DNA from: Hypericum androsaemum | Taxonomy: Eukaryota > Streptophyta > Magnoliopsida > Malpighiales > Hypericaceae | Direction of reading: 5' to 3' | DNA: 64,000 nucleotides | Assembly: GCA_963995505.1 (NCBI GenBank) | Contig: OZ023187.1 | Span: 1,123,501-1,187,500 of the forward strand | Part shown: positions 47,144 through 59,446 of the stretch, piece by piece | Layout: the number at the start of each line of letters is the position of its first letter | How positions within the stretch are numbered: position 1 is the stretch's first letter | Program-made: the position numbers and the translations under genes | The notes under the pieces: generated by a model | What the model was told of the DNA's origin: nothing | Database searches by the model: none | What the model saw: the letters and a program-made list of their open reading frames with translations, nothing else

Positions 47144-50100
47144 TCAAGCACGAACACCTACCAAGTCCAAGCAATGCTCAAACTTAGTACCAGAAAGCGG
47201 CTTCATCAACATGTCTGCAGGATTGTCCTTTGTACCCACCTTGCTCACAACAATGTCACCTTGAGCAACATGCTCCCGAATAAAGTGGTACCTCACATTA
47301 ATGTGCTTTGTCCTCTCATGATACATAGCATCCCTCGTGAGATGGATAGCACTTTGACTATCACAGTACACTGTACTGACCTGCAGCTTCTCACAGATTT
47401 CACTGAAGAAACCTTTCAACCAGATAGCCTCCTTCACACCTTCAGTTATAGCCATGTACTCCGTCTCAGTGGTAGACAACGCCACTGTGGCCTGTAGACA
47501 AGCTCTCCAACTGATAGCACATCCTCCAAGAGTGAAGACATATCCAGACAAGGACCTGAACTTATCCAGATCTCCAGCATAATCTGAATCAACGAAACCA
47601 ACAACTCCAAACTGTAGACACACGCCCTTGGTACCCTTCAAGTACCTCATAATCCACTCCACTGCTCTCCAATGACCTTCTCCAGGATTTGCCATAAATC
47701 TGCTAACGACACTCACAGCATAGGCCAAATCCGGGCGTATGCAAACCATAGCATACATCAGAGAACCAACAGGATTGGAGTATGGAACACCAGACATGTA
47801 ATCGACCTCAGCAGCTGACTGTGGAGATAAAGCAGACGAAAGCTGAAAATGTGTACCAAGAGGAGTACTCACAGGATTACCAGTCACATCAAACCTGTCA
47901 AGTACCTTTTCAATGTAACTCTCCTGACTCAGAAATAATTTCCTTGCTCCTCTATCTCTAGCAATCTCCATGCCAAGAATCTTCTTAGCAGGACCCAAAT
48001 CTTTCATCTCAAACTCGCTACTCAACAGAGCTTTGAGCTTCCTCACCTCTTCTTTGTCACTGGTAGCAATTAACATGTCATCCACATACAGGAGCAAATA
48101 CACTTGGGAACCATCGCGTAGCCTTTTCAGGTAAACACAACTATCATGCTTGCTCCTCTCATAACTATGAGAAATCATAAAGGAATCAAACCTTTTATAC
48201 CACTGCCTCGGAGACTGCTTAAGGCCATACAAGGACTTCTTTAACAAGCACACATGGTCTTCTTTGCCTTCAACATAAAAATCCTCAGGCTGTGCCATAT
48301 AAATCCGCTCCTCAAGCTCTCCATTCAAGAAAGCTGTCTTCACATCAAGCTGTTCAAGCTCCAAATCCTGCATAGCAACAATACCAAGAAAAGAACGAAT
48401 CGAGGTATGCTTCACAACTGGTGAAAATACCTCATTAAAGACCACACCAGGAATCTGACTATATCCTCTAGCCACTAGCCTAGCATTGTATCTAGGCTCT
48501 TCAATTCCAGGTATACCGGCCTTCTTCTTGAATACCCACTTGCAACTGACAACCTTCTTATCCTTAGGCAGGTTAGTAATCTCCCAAGTCTTATTCTTGT
48601 AAAGAGATTCCATCTCTTCCTCCATAGCAACCAACCATCTAGCAGAGTCTTTCGACTTCACCGCATCTAAGTAACTAGACGGTTCTTCACAGCTATCAAC
48701 GTCTTCTGCCACATTCAGGGCAAAAGCAACAATATCAGCCTCTCCCAACTTCTGTGGAAGCCTGATAATTCTTCTGGGCCTGTCTCTAGCAATAGAATAC
48801 GCTGGCTCCTTGTCAACTGTGCTAACATTCTCAGCTTCATCAGATAATCCACCATGAGTAGGACCATGGCAATCAACATCACGGAAGGAACTCGCTTCTG
48901 GATCAGCATCAAACTCCACCTGTACTTTTGACTTTTGCAAGTCCACACTTGGAGCACTGGAAACACCAGGTGAAGAAACATCCTCTCTCTTACTCAGCAT
49001 GTCTGTCTCTTTGAAAATAACATTCCTACTTAACAAGACCTTAAACAGCTCGGGACACCACAACTTGTATCCCTTCACTCCAGAAGCATAGCCAAGGAAG
49101 ATACATTTCACAGATCTTGGCTCTAACTTGCCATTATTCACATGAGCATAGGCAAGACACCCAAATATCTTCAAATCAGCATAATTAGGAGGATTTCCAG
49201 ACTACAATTCTTCAGGTACCTTGCCATCAAGTGATGCATGAGGTGAACGATTGACAAGGTGACAAGCAGTGGAAGCAGCTTCAGCCCAAAATGACTTATG
49301 CAAACCAGCATTTGACAGCATACAAAGAACTTTCTTCAACAAAGTTCTGTTCATTCTTTCAGCGACTCCATTCTGTTGAGGTGTACCAGGGATTGTCTTA
49401 TGCCTGACAATACCCTCATTCTTGCAGAACTCATCAAACCAACTAGAGCAAAACTCCAATCCATTGTCTGTGCGGAGATGCTTGACATCTCTCCCAGTCT
49501 GCTTCTCAATCATAGTCTTCCACTGCTTGAAAGTGACAAAGATATGATCCTTGCTCTTCAAGAAGAACGCCCAAACCTTCCTCGAATAATCATCAATAAT
49601 AGTTAGCATATACTTGGAACCATTCTTTGTTGCAACTTGAGATGGTCCCCAAAGATCAGAATGAACATAGTCAAGTTTTCCCTTTGTAGTGTGCACACCT
49701 TTCTGAAAACTGACTTTCTTCTAGTGCTCACAAAATTCCAGCTTCCCAATACCCTATCCACATAACAATCCTCTCCTATTTAGCTCGGTCATGCCTTTCT
49801 AGCTCATGTGACCAAGTCGCATATACCACAATGAGGTATTCTCAGAATCTGTCAACGAGCCAGATACAGCAGCAGTAGTCCCTGTAACTGTAGAACCCTA
49901 CAAAATGTACAGATTTCTAACCTCCTTTTTGGCCTTCATATGCACTAATGAGTTCTTACTCACACGAAGAACTCCACCTTCTCCGGTATACTTGTACCCC
50001 AATGTATCAAGAGTACTCAGTGAAATCAAGTTCCGCTTCAAATCAGGGATATGCCTCACATTCGTCAAGGTTCGAATGACACCATCATGCATCTTGATCT

Positions 50101-51130
50101 TTACTGTGCCAATACCAATAACCTTGCAGACAAAATTATTTCCCATGAGAATATTACCCTCCGCATGTTCATATGTTAAAAACCAGTCCCGGATGGAACA
50201 CATATGAAACGTACAAGCAGAATCAAGGAACCAAGCAGCATCAACTTTAGACTTCTCATCAATCACATACAAAAGGTCTCCATCAGATTCTTCTTTCTGA
50301 GTGGTGGTGGCAACACTAGCACTGCCGCTATCAAAACTTTCTCCTTTCGGAGCACTGGACTTTTTGCCCTTCTTCTTGTTCTTCAACTCCGGACAGAACC
50401 ATTTAATATGTCCAACCTTATGACAACTGAAATAAGTCTTATCCTTGTGCCTTGACCTTGATTTGCTTCTGCTCTTCTTTCTCGAACTAAACTTAGCATT
50501 CCTCTCCTCAGACCTCCCTCTCACAACCAAGCCAGTCCCTTGGCTATTTTCAGAGGAACTCACAGTGTGCTTATCAATTCTCTCTTTCTCCAAGAGCGAA
50601 TCATGAACATCATCCCAACTCAGAGTATCATGGCTGAACAACAGAGTATCTCTGAATTGCTGATAAGAATCAGGCAACGAGCACAATAACAATAAAGCAA
50701 GATCTTCATCATCATATTTCACATCCAGAGTTCTAAGTTCAGCCACTATATCCTTAAATTCATTAAGGTGGTCGTGAGCAGACTTATCTTTTTGCATCCG
50801 GATAGAAAACAGTCGTTGCTTCAAGCACAGTTTGTTGGTCAAACTCTTGGGCATGTACAACTTTTCAAGCTTTGCCCATAATGAGGAAGCTATTGTCTCC
50901 TTCAACACGTCCCGCAAAATATCATATGACAGATGTAACTGGATCTGACTCACAGCCTTACGGTTCTTTGACGCCTTCATCGCAGCATCCCAACTCGATG
51001 GCATCGACTTCTCATCAAGTAGAGTCTCATCCAGCTCTAAATGTGTCAGAATAGCGCGCATCTTGACCTGCCACAAAGAAAAATTAGTTTTCCTCGTCAA
51101 CTGAGAAATCTCGTACTTCATCGAAGTCAT
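47144..51130 (-). pseudogene. Copia gag-pol, few lesions
   Basis: Starts MTSMKYEISQLTRKTNFSLW at 51130. Gag has a knuckle in which the second Cys is Ser (YFSCHKVGHIKWFC). Protease LDSACTFHM is followed by GAG-pre-integrase; integrase has [17 protein letters not shown] and NGVAERMNRTLL, so all three catalytic acids are present. RT has [12 protein letters not shown], and RNase H has [17 protein letters not shown]. The pol segment at 47144-49174 is a single open frame of 676 codons. Lesions: stops near 49898 and 49800, a ~15 bp deletion with a stop near 49722 (loss of CVFGKQ), and TAG near 49202. The damage is concentrated in a ~0.7 kb stretch around the gag-pre-integrase junction. Confidence 0.93.
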
Positions 51131-51738
51131 CCTGAAATAACTCGAACCAAGAAAACTGCTCAAAACAGGTTAGAAAACCAAAATCAGCCAAAATAGTTGA
51201 CTTTTGGTCAATTAGTCAAACTGTCAAAATGTTGACCAGTCAAACCGTTGACCAAGTCAACTCGGGAATAGGGTTTTTTTTTAAACCCAAAACTCCCTCT
51301 TTCTCTCTCTCCCCGTTTTTCTCCTTCCTCCGCCGTCGATCTTCTTCTTCTTCACGGACAACAAGCAGCGGCGGTGCTCTAGGCGACGGACGAGCGACGG
51401 CGAGCACGTCTCCTACAGGCACGGCGCGGGTTCGTGGGCTCTCTCCCCAAGCCTCTCTCCGCGAGCTCTCTCTCTCTCTCCTTGACGGCTCCTTCTTCTT
51501 CCGCCGAGCTCTCTCTCTCCTCGACGGCGGGATGACGCTGGGCAGCAGCGGACGGGACTCGGCTGCGGGCTGGACTCGGTGGCGGCGGCCGGCTCCGGTG
51601 GCGGCGGCCGGCTCCGGTGACGGCGGCTCCAAGAAGGATTAAAACCCTAAATCCCAATTTTCCCCAAATCGGTTACTGTTCACGTTTTTTGTGTGTGTGT
51701 CAAATACTCGTATACTCAGATCCGGCTCTGATACCAAT
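51131..51738 (-). other. 5' leader of the second Copia copy
   Basis: GC-rich and CT-rich leader between the primer-binding site (51724-51735 region) and gag. The 51240-51657 open frames on both strands reflect simple-sequence composition (CTCT, GGCGGCGGC) and show no domain. The middle does not align with the leader of the sister element. Confidence 0.65.
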
Positions 51739-52010
51739 TGTTGAGAAATAAGATCGAAACGAGTAAAACACGAGACACAAGAATTACGTGAAAATCCCAA
51801 GACGGGGAGAAAACCACGGGCAAAGGAGAGTCGTCCACTATGTGAGTCCAATCGGTTACAAGGCCTCCGTGAGGGTTCTCTCTACCTCACAACTCTCAAC
51901 TAGTACAAATAAGACCTAGGCATAAGCCGCATATATATAGGAGACTAGTACTCTATTCTGATTAGAAAATAGAGCCTACTCTAATTAATAATTTGGAACA
52001 ATCCCTAACA
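51739..52010 (-). repeat. 5' LTR of the second Copia copy
   Basis: 272 bp, adjacent to the primer-binding site. Confidence 0.94.
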
Positions 52011-52015
52011 TAGCT

Positions 52016-53316
52016 TATAACCACGAGGTGACGATGAACCGGAATCCATTAAGCCTATTATATACCCGTGAAGTAGTAACTGGTGAAGAGGTACCACTGG
52101 ATGGCCGGTGGTAGGGACCTGCATGGTTTCGTCCCCCAACACGCAATCGACCTATCCTCTTGTGGTTATAAATTACTGTATATTGTTGACATGCGTTTAA
52201 TGTTGTAGGAGATCGGAGCTTGGATCTATGGAGAGATGCTGAATGACATGGAGGAGTATTTGAGATTGATGTACCATATTTAAAGATGATTAAAATATCG
52301 CGTAAGATAGTGTGATATCGACGGTCATCGGAAAACAAGAAAAGTGGTTACGAGAAGTTAATTAACTCATCTGGTGGAATAATATGCTGAACTAAGTAGA
52401 CCAGTTTCAAATACAAAATATATTGAATTCTTTTGAATAAGCAAATGGCATATTTGACCTTTTATTCCCTAATTAAGAATGTGATTTAACTTCTTGCTAC
52501 TAATTTGATATTGTAGTAAAGAAACATAAATTTGAGCTTTCATAATATAAAGGAAAAACATGAGTTTAATAATATGCTATTATGAGTGATTGATATTTAT
52601 GACCTTGTAATTTAAAATTTATTCAATCGAATACATAATATTTCAATTTTTAACACACGGACAGTGTCCTCCGGCCGCCTATCATCACGATTTTTTTATA
52701 AGCATTGATGATGTAGTAAGCTAGAAAAAAGATTCAAAATGATCTCTTTTTTTTATAATTTGTCAAAAAAAAACCCTTCATTTAAAATCCAACCCCTCCC
52801 GACCAGTTCCCACCCGTGACCCGCCCATCGGCCACCGGCAGACCATTCTCGGCCCGACGGCCACCTGCTACACTCCCGCTTCGAGGTCGGACGACAAGGA
52901 GGAGGATGAGAGCCATCAAGGGCGCTTCCTTTAACTACGGCTCCTCCAGGGTATCCCCTCCCTCTCCCCTCCATTCTCTTGTTGTCTCGTGATATGTGGT
53001 TGGTAGTTTAATTATGGTAAAATTAATGTTATTTGGAAATTGATGATTTAAATTGGGTTTTGAAAAATTATAAAAAAAATTGAGACCATTTTGAACATTT
53101 CTCACTTGACACATTATTGTCCACGCGGTTATTAGTAAAAAGATGACATGATGTTCGGTTGGGTCGAGTATTCCGAAAAAGTTGCTTCGGTCATTGGAGT
53201 GTCAAAAATGAAATACCATAGATTTGATTGATCAGTTTTAAACTTTAACTACAATGTCACAAGTGTCAATCATTTATACCACATGATTCTAGAATAAGTT
53301 GTAGATGTCACACTCT
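52016..53316. other. Intergenic, no gene seen
   Basis: AT-rich except for a GC-rich patch at about 52790-52970. An open frame there (52753-52974, minus) has no recognisable motif. A 21-base block around 52530 (TTTGAGCTTTCATAATATAA) also occurs upstream of DC1 copy 1 near 11535, supporting a shared origin of the DC1 upstream regions. Confidence 0.6.
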
Positions 53317-53392
53317 CTAGTCAACTAAATAGTATTTTAATTAAACCATCTAATATGGCTGAATATATTTCTATATCATGCTCGATTCTCTC
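53317..53392 (+). repeat. Duplicated DC1 upstream segment
   Basis: Matches 11756-11843, including about 30 identical bases beginning CTAGTCAACTAAATAG. It lies 6.9 kb upstream of DC1 copy 2, separated from it by a Copia fragment and a fold-back element. It may be the displaced promoter-proximal DNA of copy 2 or a relic of a third copy. Confidence 0.85.
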
Positions 53393-53750
53393 CGTCACAT
53401 AGAGATAAAAATATAGTTGATGTAAACCAAACTTTATAATAATAAAAATGGTAAATTAACCTTAGGTCTATGGGGTTTGACGAAATCATTAACATGGTCC
53501 TTATTGTTTCAAAATCCCTTTTTTCGTCCTCCAAGTTTGGTAAAATGTAATTCTTATGTCTCTAGCTCCGGTATCAGAAATAACTCTGGCATAATTTTAC
53601 CTGCAAGGATCAAATTGCCCCTCAATAAATTTTTTTTAACCTTCTTCAACCTTTAGAACATCAAAAATCTATTAAAGATCACCCCAATTAAAAATCAAGA
53701 ACACGTAATTAACTAAACACCAACAATCATCATCGTTCAACCACCATCCT
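53393..53750. other. AT-rich spacer, repeat-like phrases
   Basis: Contains wording such as GGTCTATGGGGTTTGACG and CAAATTGCCCCTC that resembles common plant intergenic repeats. No coding sequence is seen and the element type is not identified. Confidence 0.4.
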
Positions 53751-53825
53751 ATTGACAACCTGCCCAATCAATATCATAATAGACAGCAAGCTCAAAATTA
53801 GGGTGTTTGTTCAATATGAGATACC

Positions 53826-56800
53826 TTGTCCTGGTGTGGTTTTAAGGTAGCAAGGAACTCGATCAGCAGCATCAACATGAGTAGGCCATGGGCGATCAAC
53901 AAACTGACTGAGGACATTCACGGTGTAGGCGATGTCTGGCCGTGTAATAGTGAGATACATCAATCACCCTATCAATCGACGATAGCGAGTGGCATCATGA
54001 ATAGGTTCACCAGTAAGCTGCAACTGATGGTTTTACCAATAGGAATCGAGCTAGGCCGAGAATCCTCTTTACAACAATCATGAAGGATGTCCAATGCATA
54101 TTTATGTTGACTCAGCACTAGGCAGTCCACGGTTCAGGCAACTTTAATGCCAAGTGTGTCCAAGCAAGACTTGGTATGAAAGAGAGTGGTAGAATCGTCA
54201 CTGACCAGAATGAAATCATCCACATACATTAGTAAATATAGAACCAAGGCACCATGACGACTAATGAGAGCAGCATGGTCCGGCCCGAGATCTCCTAAAA
54301 TCGAGGTCCAAGAGTGTAAAAGCAAGTTTAATGTACCAACTGATAGATGCTTGCTTAAGACCATACAACGACTTCCGAAGGTGACATAATTTCTTTTTGC
54401 CAGGACGTCCGAAACCTTGAGGAATGGTCATAAAAACCTCCTCAGTTAGATCACCGTGCAAGAATACATTCAACATCTAGCTGTTGAATAAGCCAACCTC
54501 TTTTGACTGCAACAGATAGCAAACAGCGAACATACACAAGTTTGGCTACTGGGGCAAAAGTATCATGATAATCAATGCCCTCTACCTGTTTGAAATCTCG
54601 AGCAACCAATCGAGCTTTATATCATTCTACCTCACCAGTTGGGAAAAAATTGATCTTATACACCCACTTGGAATCTACAGCTTTCTTCCCAGGTGGTAAC
54701 TCAATGATGTCCCATGTCTGATTCTTTTCAAGAGCTCGGATCTCCCTGCGTAGCGCATCGCATCTCTCCAAAGAGTAGTTAGCTACTTTATGATAATTTT
54801 GTGGCTTATGATGTGAAATAATAGTAGTCAAATAGGTATGGTGAGCACGAGAAAACTTAGCATAAATGAGAAATTATGTTAGAGGATAAGTTACTAGGTT
54901 ACCTTTTAGAGTGGAGAAAGTAGACAGGACGGCGAACGAGGGGGTGAATAACCTTTATACTCTACGAGATGTGATGGAACAACCTTTGTTCGTGAGTTAC
55001 GACAAAGAGGTACAAGGGCTGAGTCACTCGTAGTAGGCAGTCGCTGCATTGGTTCGGGTATAAGGACTGATAAAACATCACTGATATTATCAATTGGAGG
55101 TTGCTCAACATCAACACTACCTAAGACATCCATGCTGGGACAATTATCAACTTCAGTAGGTAGATTTGCACTACTTGTGACCAAAATTGAATTTTCTACA
55201 GTTTCCTCCTTGTACAGATACTTGTCCTCAACAAAGGTAATATCTCTGGTGACAAAGAACAGCTTGGTCGCAATGTAATAAACCTTGTATCCTTTCAGAG
55301 TGAAAGGGTAAACAATGATCACACAAGGTCTGCTGCGATCATCAAACTTATTGGTCTGGGTGTGATCGTAAGCATATGCTAAGCATTTGAATACTCGTAG
55401 ATGGTCATAAGTGGGAGGCTTACCAAAAATTATCTCATACGGTGTCTTATGAGAGATGATTGCAGATGGCAAGCAATTGATGTTGTAGGTTGTTGTCACC
55501 ACGTATTCTCCCCAAAATTCAATGGAAAAGTTTGACTAGAAACAAAGAGAATGATCCACCTCAAAGATGTAGTGACGGCATCTCTCAACTGCCTTATTTT
55601 ACTGCAGAGCGTAGGGAGAACTGGTCTGAAATAAAATACTATGAGCTTCATAGTAATTAAGTAATTCAGTTGACCAAAATTCTATGCCATTATCAGAGCA
55701 AATTCTATTAATTTCTTTTCCAAACTGTCGTTCTACCATGTGAAAGAATACAAGCAAGTACCGAGTAACATCAGATTTGTACTTGATTAGGTATGTCTAA
55801 ATCCCTCTGCTAAAATCATAAACTATTGTCAGAAAATAATGGGCACCACATGAAGCAGAAGTCTTATACAGACCCCAACATAATCTATTAACTCAAAATG
55901 TGATGTAGTGTGAATAGAACTTGTATGAAAAGGTAAACAAGTTTGCTTGGCTCGAATGCAGGAATCACAATGATCAAACTTATTTGGAAAGAAAATAATA
56001 GCTAGGGTTGGTATTCGATGTAGCTTCTCAACCGACGTATGACCCAGCCAACAATGCCATGTCATAACATCCTTGGTCCAAACAGTTGAAAACACCAACC
56101 CCCCTTACAAGTCTTCAAAATAATAGAGGTCATCCCGCTCCAATTGGCTTCCTTGTAACTGAGTCATATATGACACAAACATGAGCCATGAAAGTCACAG
56201 GCAATTTAGATCTCTGGTCAAACAACTAATAAATAACATATTGTATTTAAAAGTCAGAATATATAGAACCATGTCAAGTCTCATATTATTAAACAGCTTG
56301 ATTGTACCAATCCCTTGAATAGGGATGTCATCGCCATTAGGAATCTTAACAGAAGGATGTTCCTTTTGTTGGAAAGAAGCATTCATCTAACTGAGGTGGC
56401 AGTGATATGATCAGTCGCACCAAAGTCTATAACTCAAGGTCGAGATAAGAAAACCTTAATAGCCATATTAGCATAGTTTTTAGGCAATGTTTGAGTCAAA
56501 GGGGATGCACCAATTTCTTCTTTGATGCCGAGGTGGCGCATAAGACTATTGAGCTATTCTCGAGAGAATCCAAGGATCGCGCTGTCCCCAAAATCCGTAC
56601 AGACTTGGGCATCCTTGGGAGGCATCTTTGACCCTTAGTCGTGCTCTCAGCGATTGCTACTATCCCGAGCACCAGTTTCACATCCTCTGCGCCTCTATCC
56701 TTCTGGATAACCAACTAGCTCATACCAGGTATATATGATATGTTCAGTTTTTCTGCAGTGAGTGCACTTGGGTCTATTCCTGTTATTAGTGCGATGAGCC

Positions 56801-57499
56801 ACACCGCCTTTGGACGAGTCACGGCTATAAAAAGTTATCGTGTCCAGCACCGCCTTTCTTGCTATGGAGATTGCCATGCACTACTCCCTCCTTGGCTATG
56901 AGGTAGTACGCTTGAAGTATACTAGGGATTGGTTGTGTGCTCAAGATCTGTGATTTGATCATATTAAACACATCATCCAGCCCCATCAAAAAAGCATAAA
57001 GCTGCTATTCTTCATGAATCTTCATGACCTATTGCTGTATGTCAATATCACAATTGGAACAGGAGGACTTGAGGAGTGGCTGAATAACCTGAACCTCATC
57101 CTAGAGGCCCTTCAAGGTTGTGTAGTAAGCAGAAATAATCAATTGACTCTATCGAAGGGATGAGATCGCCCTTCGCAGGTCATATGCCGGGGGAGCACTC
57201 CTTTTTCCAAAGGGCTCAGAAATATCGACCCAAATCTCTTGGGCTGTCTTGGTGCATTGAATGCTACAGCTAATCTCCTACACCATCAAGTTCTGAAGCC
57301 ATCCTTTCACAATGTGATCTGCACGAATCCAATGATTCAGGTCGCCAGAATCCGGAGGAGGCCGCGGAAGTGATCCATCGATGAAACCAAACTTATTCTT
57401 TGCAAATAAGAGGTCACGCATGTTTGTCACCCACTTGCCATAGTTTCTGCTGTTCAACTGCTCCGATGGGTGCAGATAGTATGGTGACATTGGGTCCAT
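53826..57499 (-). pseudogene. Copia gag-pol remnant
   Basis: Pieces in order: gag at 57278-57499 (YYLHPSEQLNSRNYGKW); a CCHC remnant at 56695-56877 (CTHCRKTEHIIYTW); protease region near 56195-56400; GAG-pre-integrase near 55829-56098 (WHCWLGHTSVEKLH and CDSCIRAKQTCLPF); post-integrase at 54906-55502 (KTPYEIIFGKPPTYDHLRVF); RT N-terminal half at 54622-54831 (LEKNQTWDIIELPPGKKAV); then 54261-54476 ([16 protein letters not shown]) and 54134-54364 with LLMYVDDFILVS. Many frame breaks. The integrase core is largely lost (about 55510-55830). Confidence 0.85.
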
Positions 57500-57648
57500 A
57501 CTATTGCTCGGTACAGAGACGGTGACAACATCCCCATAGTTCGAGGTGTTGCTGCTCTAATTGTGGACACCATCGGACAACATCTTTGAGGTAAGGTTGA
57601 TGATTTTGCGGCCGGCACACCAGTGTTTAGAGTTTAAAGCCAGGTTTT

Positions 57649-57661
57649 AACTCTGATACCA
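57649..57661 (-). promoter_or_regulatory. Primer-binding site (tRNA-iMet type)
   Basis: The minus strand reads ATGGTATCAGAGT at the LTR/internal border, one base off the usual TGGTATCAGAGC. Confidence 0.8.
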
Positions 57662-57848
57662 TGAAATAATTGTTATTGCTGCTTTTCTCATTACGTTTGC
57701 ATTAATATATACAACTCGATGCTAACCATTAGGGTTAGGGCTACAGCCGATTACAATCAACCAAAATATACACATTCCTATTAGAATACACAACTTCCTA
57801 ATCGGATGAGGACGGAAATATACATTCCTATATTGGCTATCCATAACA
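57662..57848 (-). repeat. 5' LTR of the truncated Copia element
   Basis: 187 bp; minus-strand ends TGTTATGGATAG to AATTATTTCA. Immediately abuts the fold-back element at 57849. Confidence 0.75.
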
Positions 57849-59446
57849 AAAATTTACGTATAAAAAAAAAGAAAATAGGAGGCTCAGCTGACCCAGATTC
57901 TCTGCCCGACGTCACTTTGTGCTGCAATCTTCGCTTTAACGACGTCGTTCCTTGACCAAAGACAAAATGCCATCATAAAGCCGAGCGTGGGCCTCCATAG
58001 CTACTCTGTTACAATTTTCACCGGCTTGGTGAGTGAGCTTTTGGATGGGCCACATTCTTCTTTCATCATTTTAATGACAAAAAAAAAATGGTCCACGAGC
58101 TTTGGTCTCTTTTTCTTCCTTTAATTTTCTTCTTTCCCCCTTTTGGATGGGCCACGTTCTTCTTTACCCTTTTAATGACAAAAAAAAATATCCACGAGCT
58201 TTGGTCTCTTTTTCTCCCTTTAATTTTTTTCTTTCACCCTTTTGGATGGGCCACATTCTTCTTTCACCCGTTTAATGAGATTTTGCGATTGACGTCGGTA
58301 ACTCCTTCTCCATTATAATCAAATCGCTAGGGAGCCCTGGGTGACCCCCTTGGTTTAATTGGCTGGTCAAAGCTAAAAAGTAAAAGCAATTACATTTTTT
58401 AAAAAAAGACGGTCCAGAGATTGGTGAATGATTAATAAAACTGATCGTATCACTATCAGAATGGGACAATGTTCGAGAATGATTCTACCGAGTGACAAGG
58501 AAGTTTGGCTTAGGGGAGAAGGTTAACCGACCTTCAAGAAATGGTAACAAATACTACATTAACGACTCATTGACTTCAAATTCTACAAATATAAAAAATT
58601 TATTAAGAGAGTCGTTTATATATAAATTAACCGTAGTGAAAAAACAAATTCAAAGACTATATTTGGCAACAATTTCCAGAGTTCGTGCCCATTGAGATGG
58701 TGGAAAATTATGTGGGTGATGATGCCCTTCTAATATCAAGAGACGTATCCCTACATCAAACTCTATACATAAAGAAATTGATCGAATTTTGTGAAAATAA
58801 TTCTGCATTAATTTTTAAAAAATATCAAAGAAAACCAAAAGGGGAGTGATTGCCGCTATTATCTTCCTGGGGCCCATTACAGCCACCACCTTTATCTCTG
58901 TTTGCTCCATCAAGCCTCCAATTAATCCTAACTCGACGTCATAGTACGAAATAGATTCTCATTTGTAATTTTTTGTCTAATGAGAATTAATTTTTTACTG
59001 GCTGGAAGAATGTAGCCCATCCAAAAGGGTGAAAGAAGAAAATTAAAGGGAGAAAAAGAGACCAAAGCTCGTGGACCATTTTTTTTCAATTAAAATGGTG
59101 AAAGAAGAATGTGTCCCATCCAAAAGGGTGAAAGAAGAAAATTAAAGGTTTCATTAAAAAAAAAAGAAAATTAAAGGGAGAAAAAGAGACCAAAGCTCGT
59201 GGACCAGTTTAACTTTGTCATTAAAATGGTGAAAGAAGAAAGTGGCCCATCCAAAAGCTCACCCACCAAGTCGGTGAAATTGTAACAGAATAGCTATGAA
59301 GGCCCACACCCGGCTTTATGGTGTCATTTTGTCTTTGGTCAAGGAACGATGTCGTTAAAGGGAAGATTGCAGGACAAAGCGACGTTGGGCAGAGAATCTG
59401 GGTCAGCTAAGCCTCCTATTTTCTTTTTTTTTTATACTTAAATTTT
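57849..59446. mobile_element. Fold-back (long-TIR) DNA element
   Basis: About 1.6 kb with inverted terminal arms at 57849-58263 and 59005-59446. The outer ends read AAAATTTACGTATAAAAAA on the left and its diverged complement on the right, followed inward by matching GAGGCTNAGCTGACCCAGATTC blocks. Within each arm a ~100 bp unit starting TTTTGGATGGGC (or its complement) is tandemly repeated about three times (58039, 58141, 58240; 59016, 59115, 59246). The ~740 bp centre encodes nothing recognisable. Terminal inversion plus subterminal tandem repeats fit fold-back or non-autonomous Mutator-like elements. No 9-bp target duplication is seen: the left flank is an LTR end, and the right flank reads CACATCAGT. 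Confidence 0.82.

Larger units (their letters stand above)
46788..52010 (-). mobile_element. Ty1/Copia element (Tnt1-94-like), second copy
   Basis: 5.2 kb with LTRs 46788-47060 and 51739-52010 and target duplications TAGCT at 46783-46787 and 52011-52015. The tRNA-iMet primer-binding site (reverse complement of TGGTATCAGAGC) adjoins the right LTR. It belongs to the same family as 30790-36036 but is better preserved. Its LTRs are very similar to each other, so it inserted more recently. Confidence 0.95.
53751..57848 (-). mobile_element. Ty1/Copia element, 3'-truncated and degenerate
   Basis: In minus orientation a short 5' LTR (57662-57848) is followed by a tRNA-iMet-type primer-binding site and gag-pol remnants down to about 53750, where homology fades in the RNase H region (LKTTPGQGISYEQTP, then decayed sequence). 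No 3' LTR is found. It is a different family from the other Copia elements in the window (gag reads SPYYLHPSEQLNSRNYGKW). Many stops and frameshifts; old. Confidence 0.82.

Noticed and set aside
51229..51657. Open frames on both strands in the Copia leader as genes
   Set aside because: Simple CT/GGC-rich composition keeps several frames open; there is no motif, and the position is between primer-binding site and gag.
52753..52974. Minus-strand ORF in a GC-rich patch as a small gene
   Set aside because: No start context, no domain, compositional Gly/Arg bias and no neighbouring exons.
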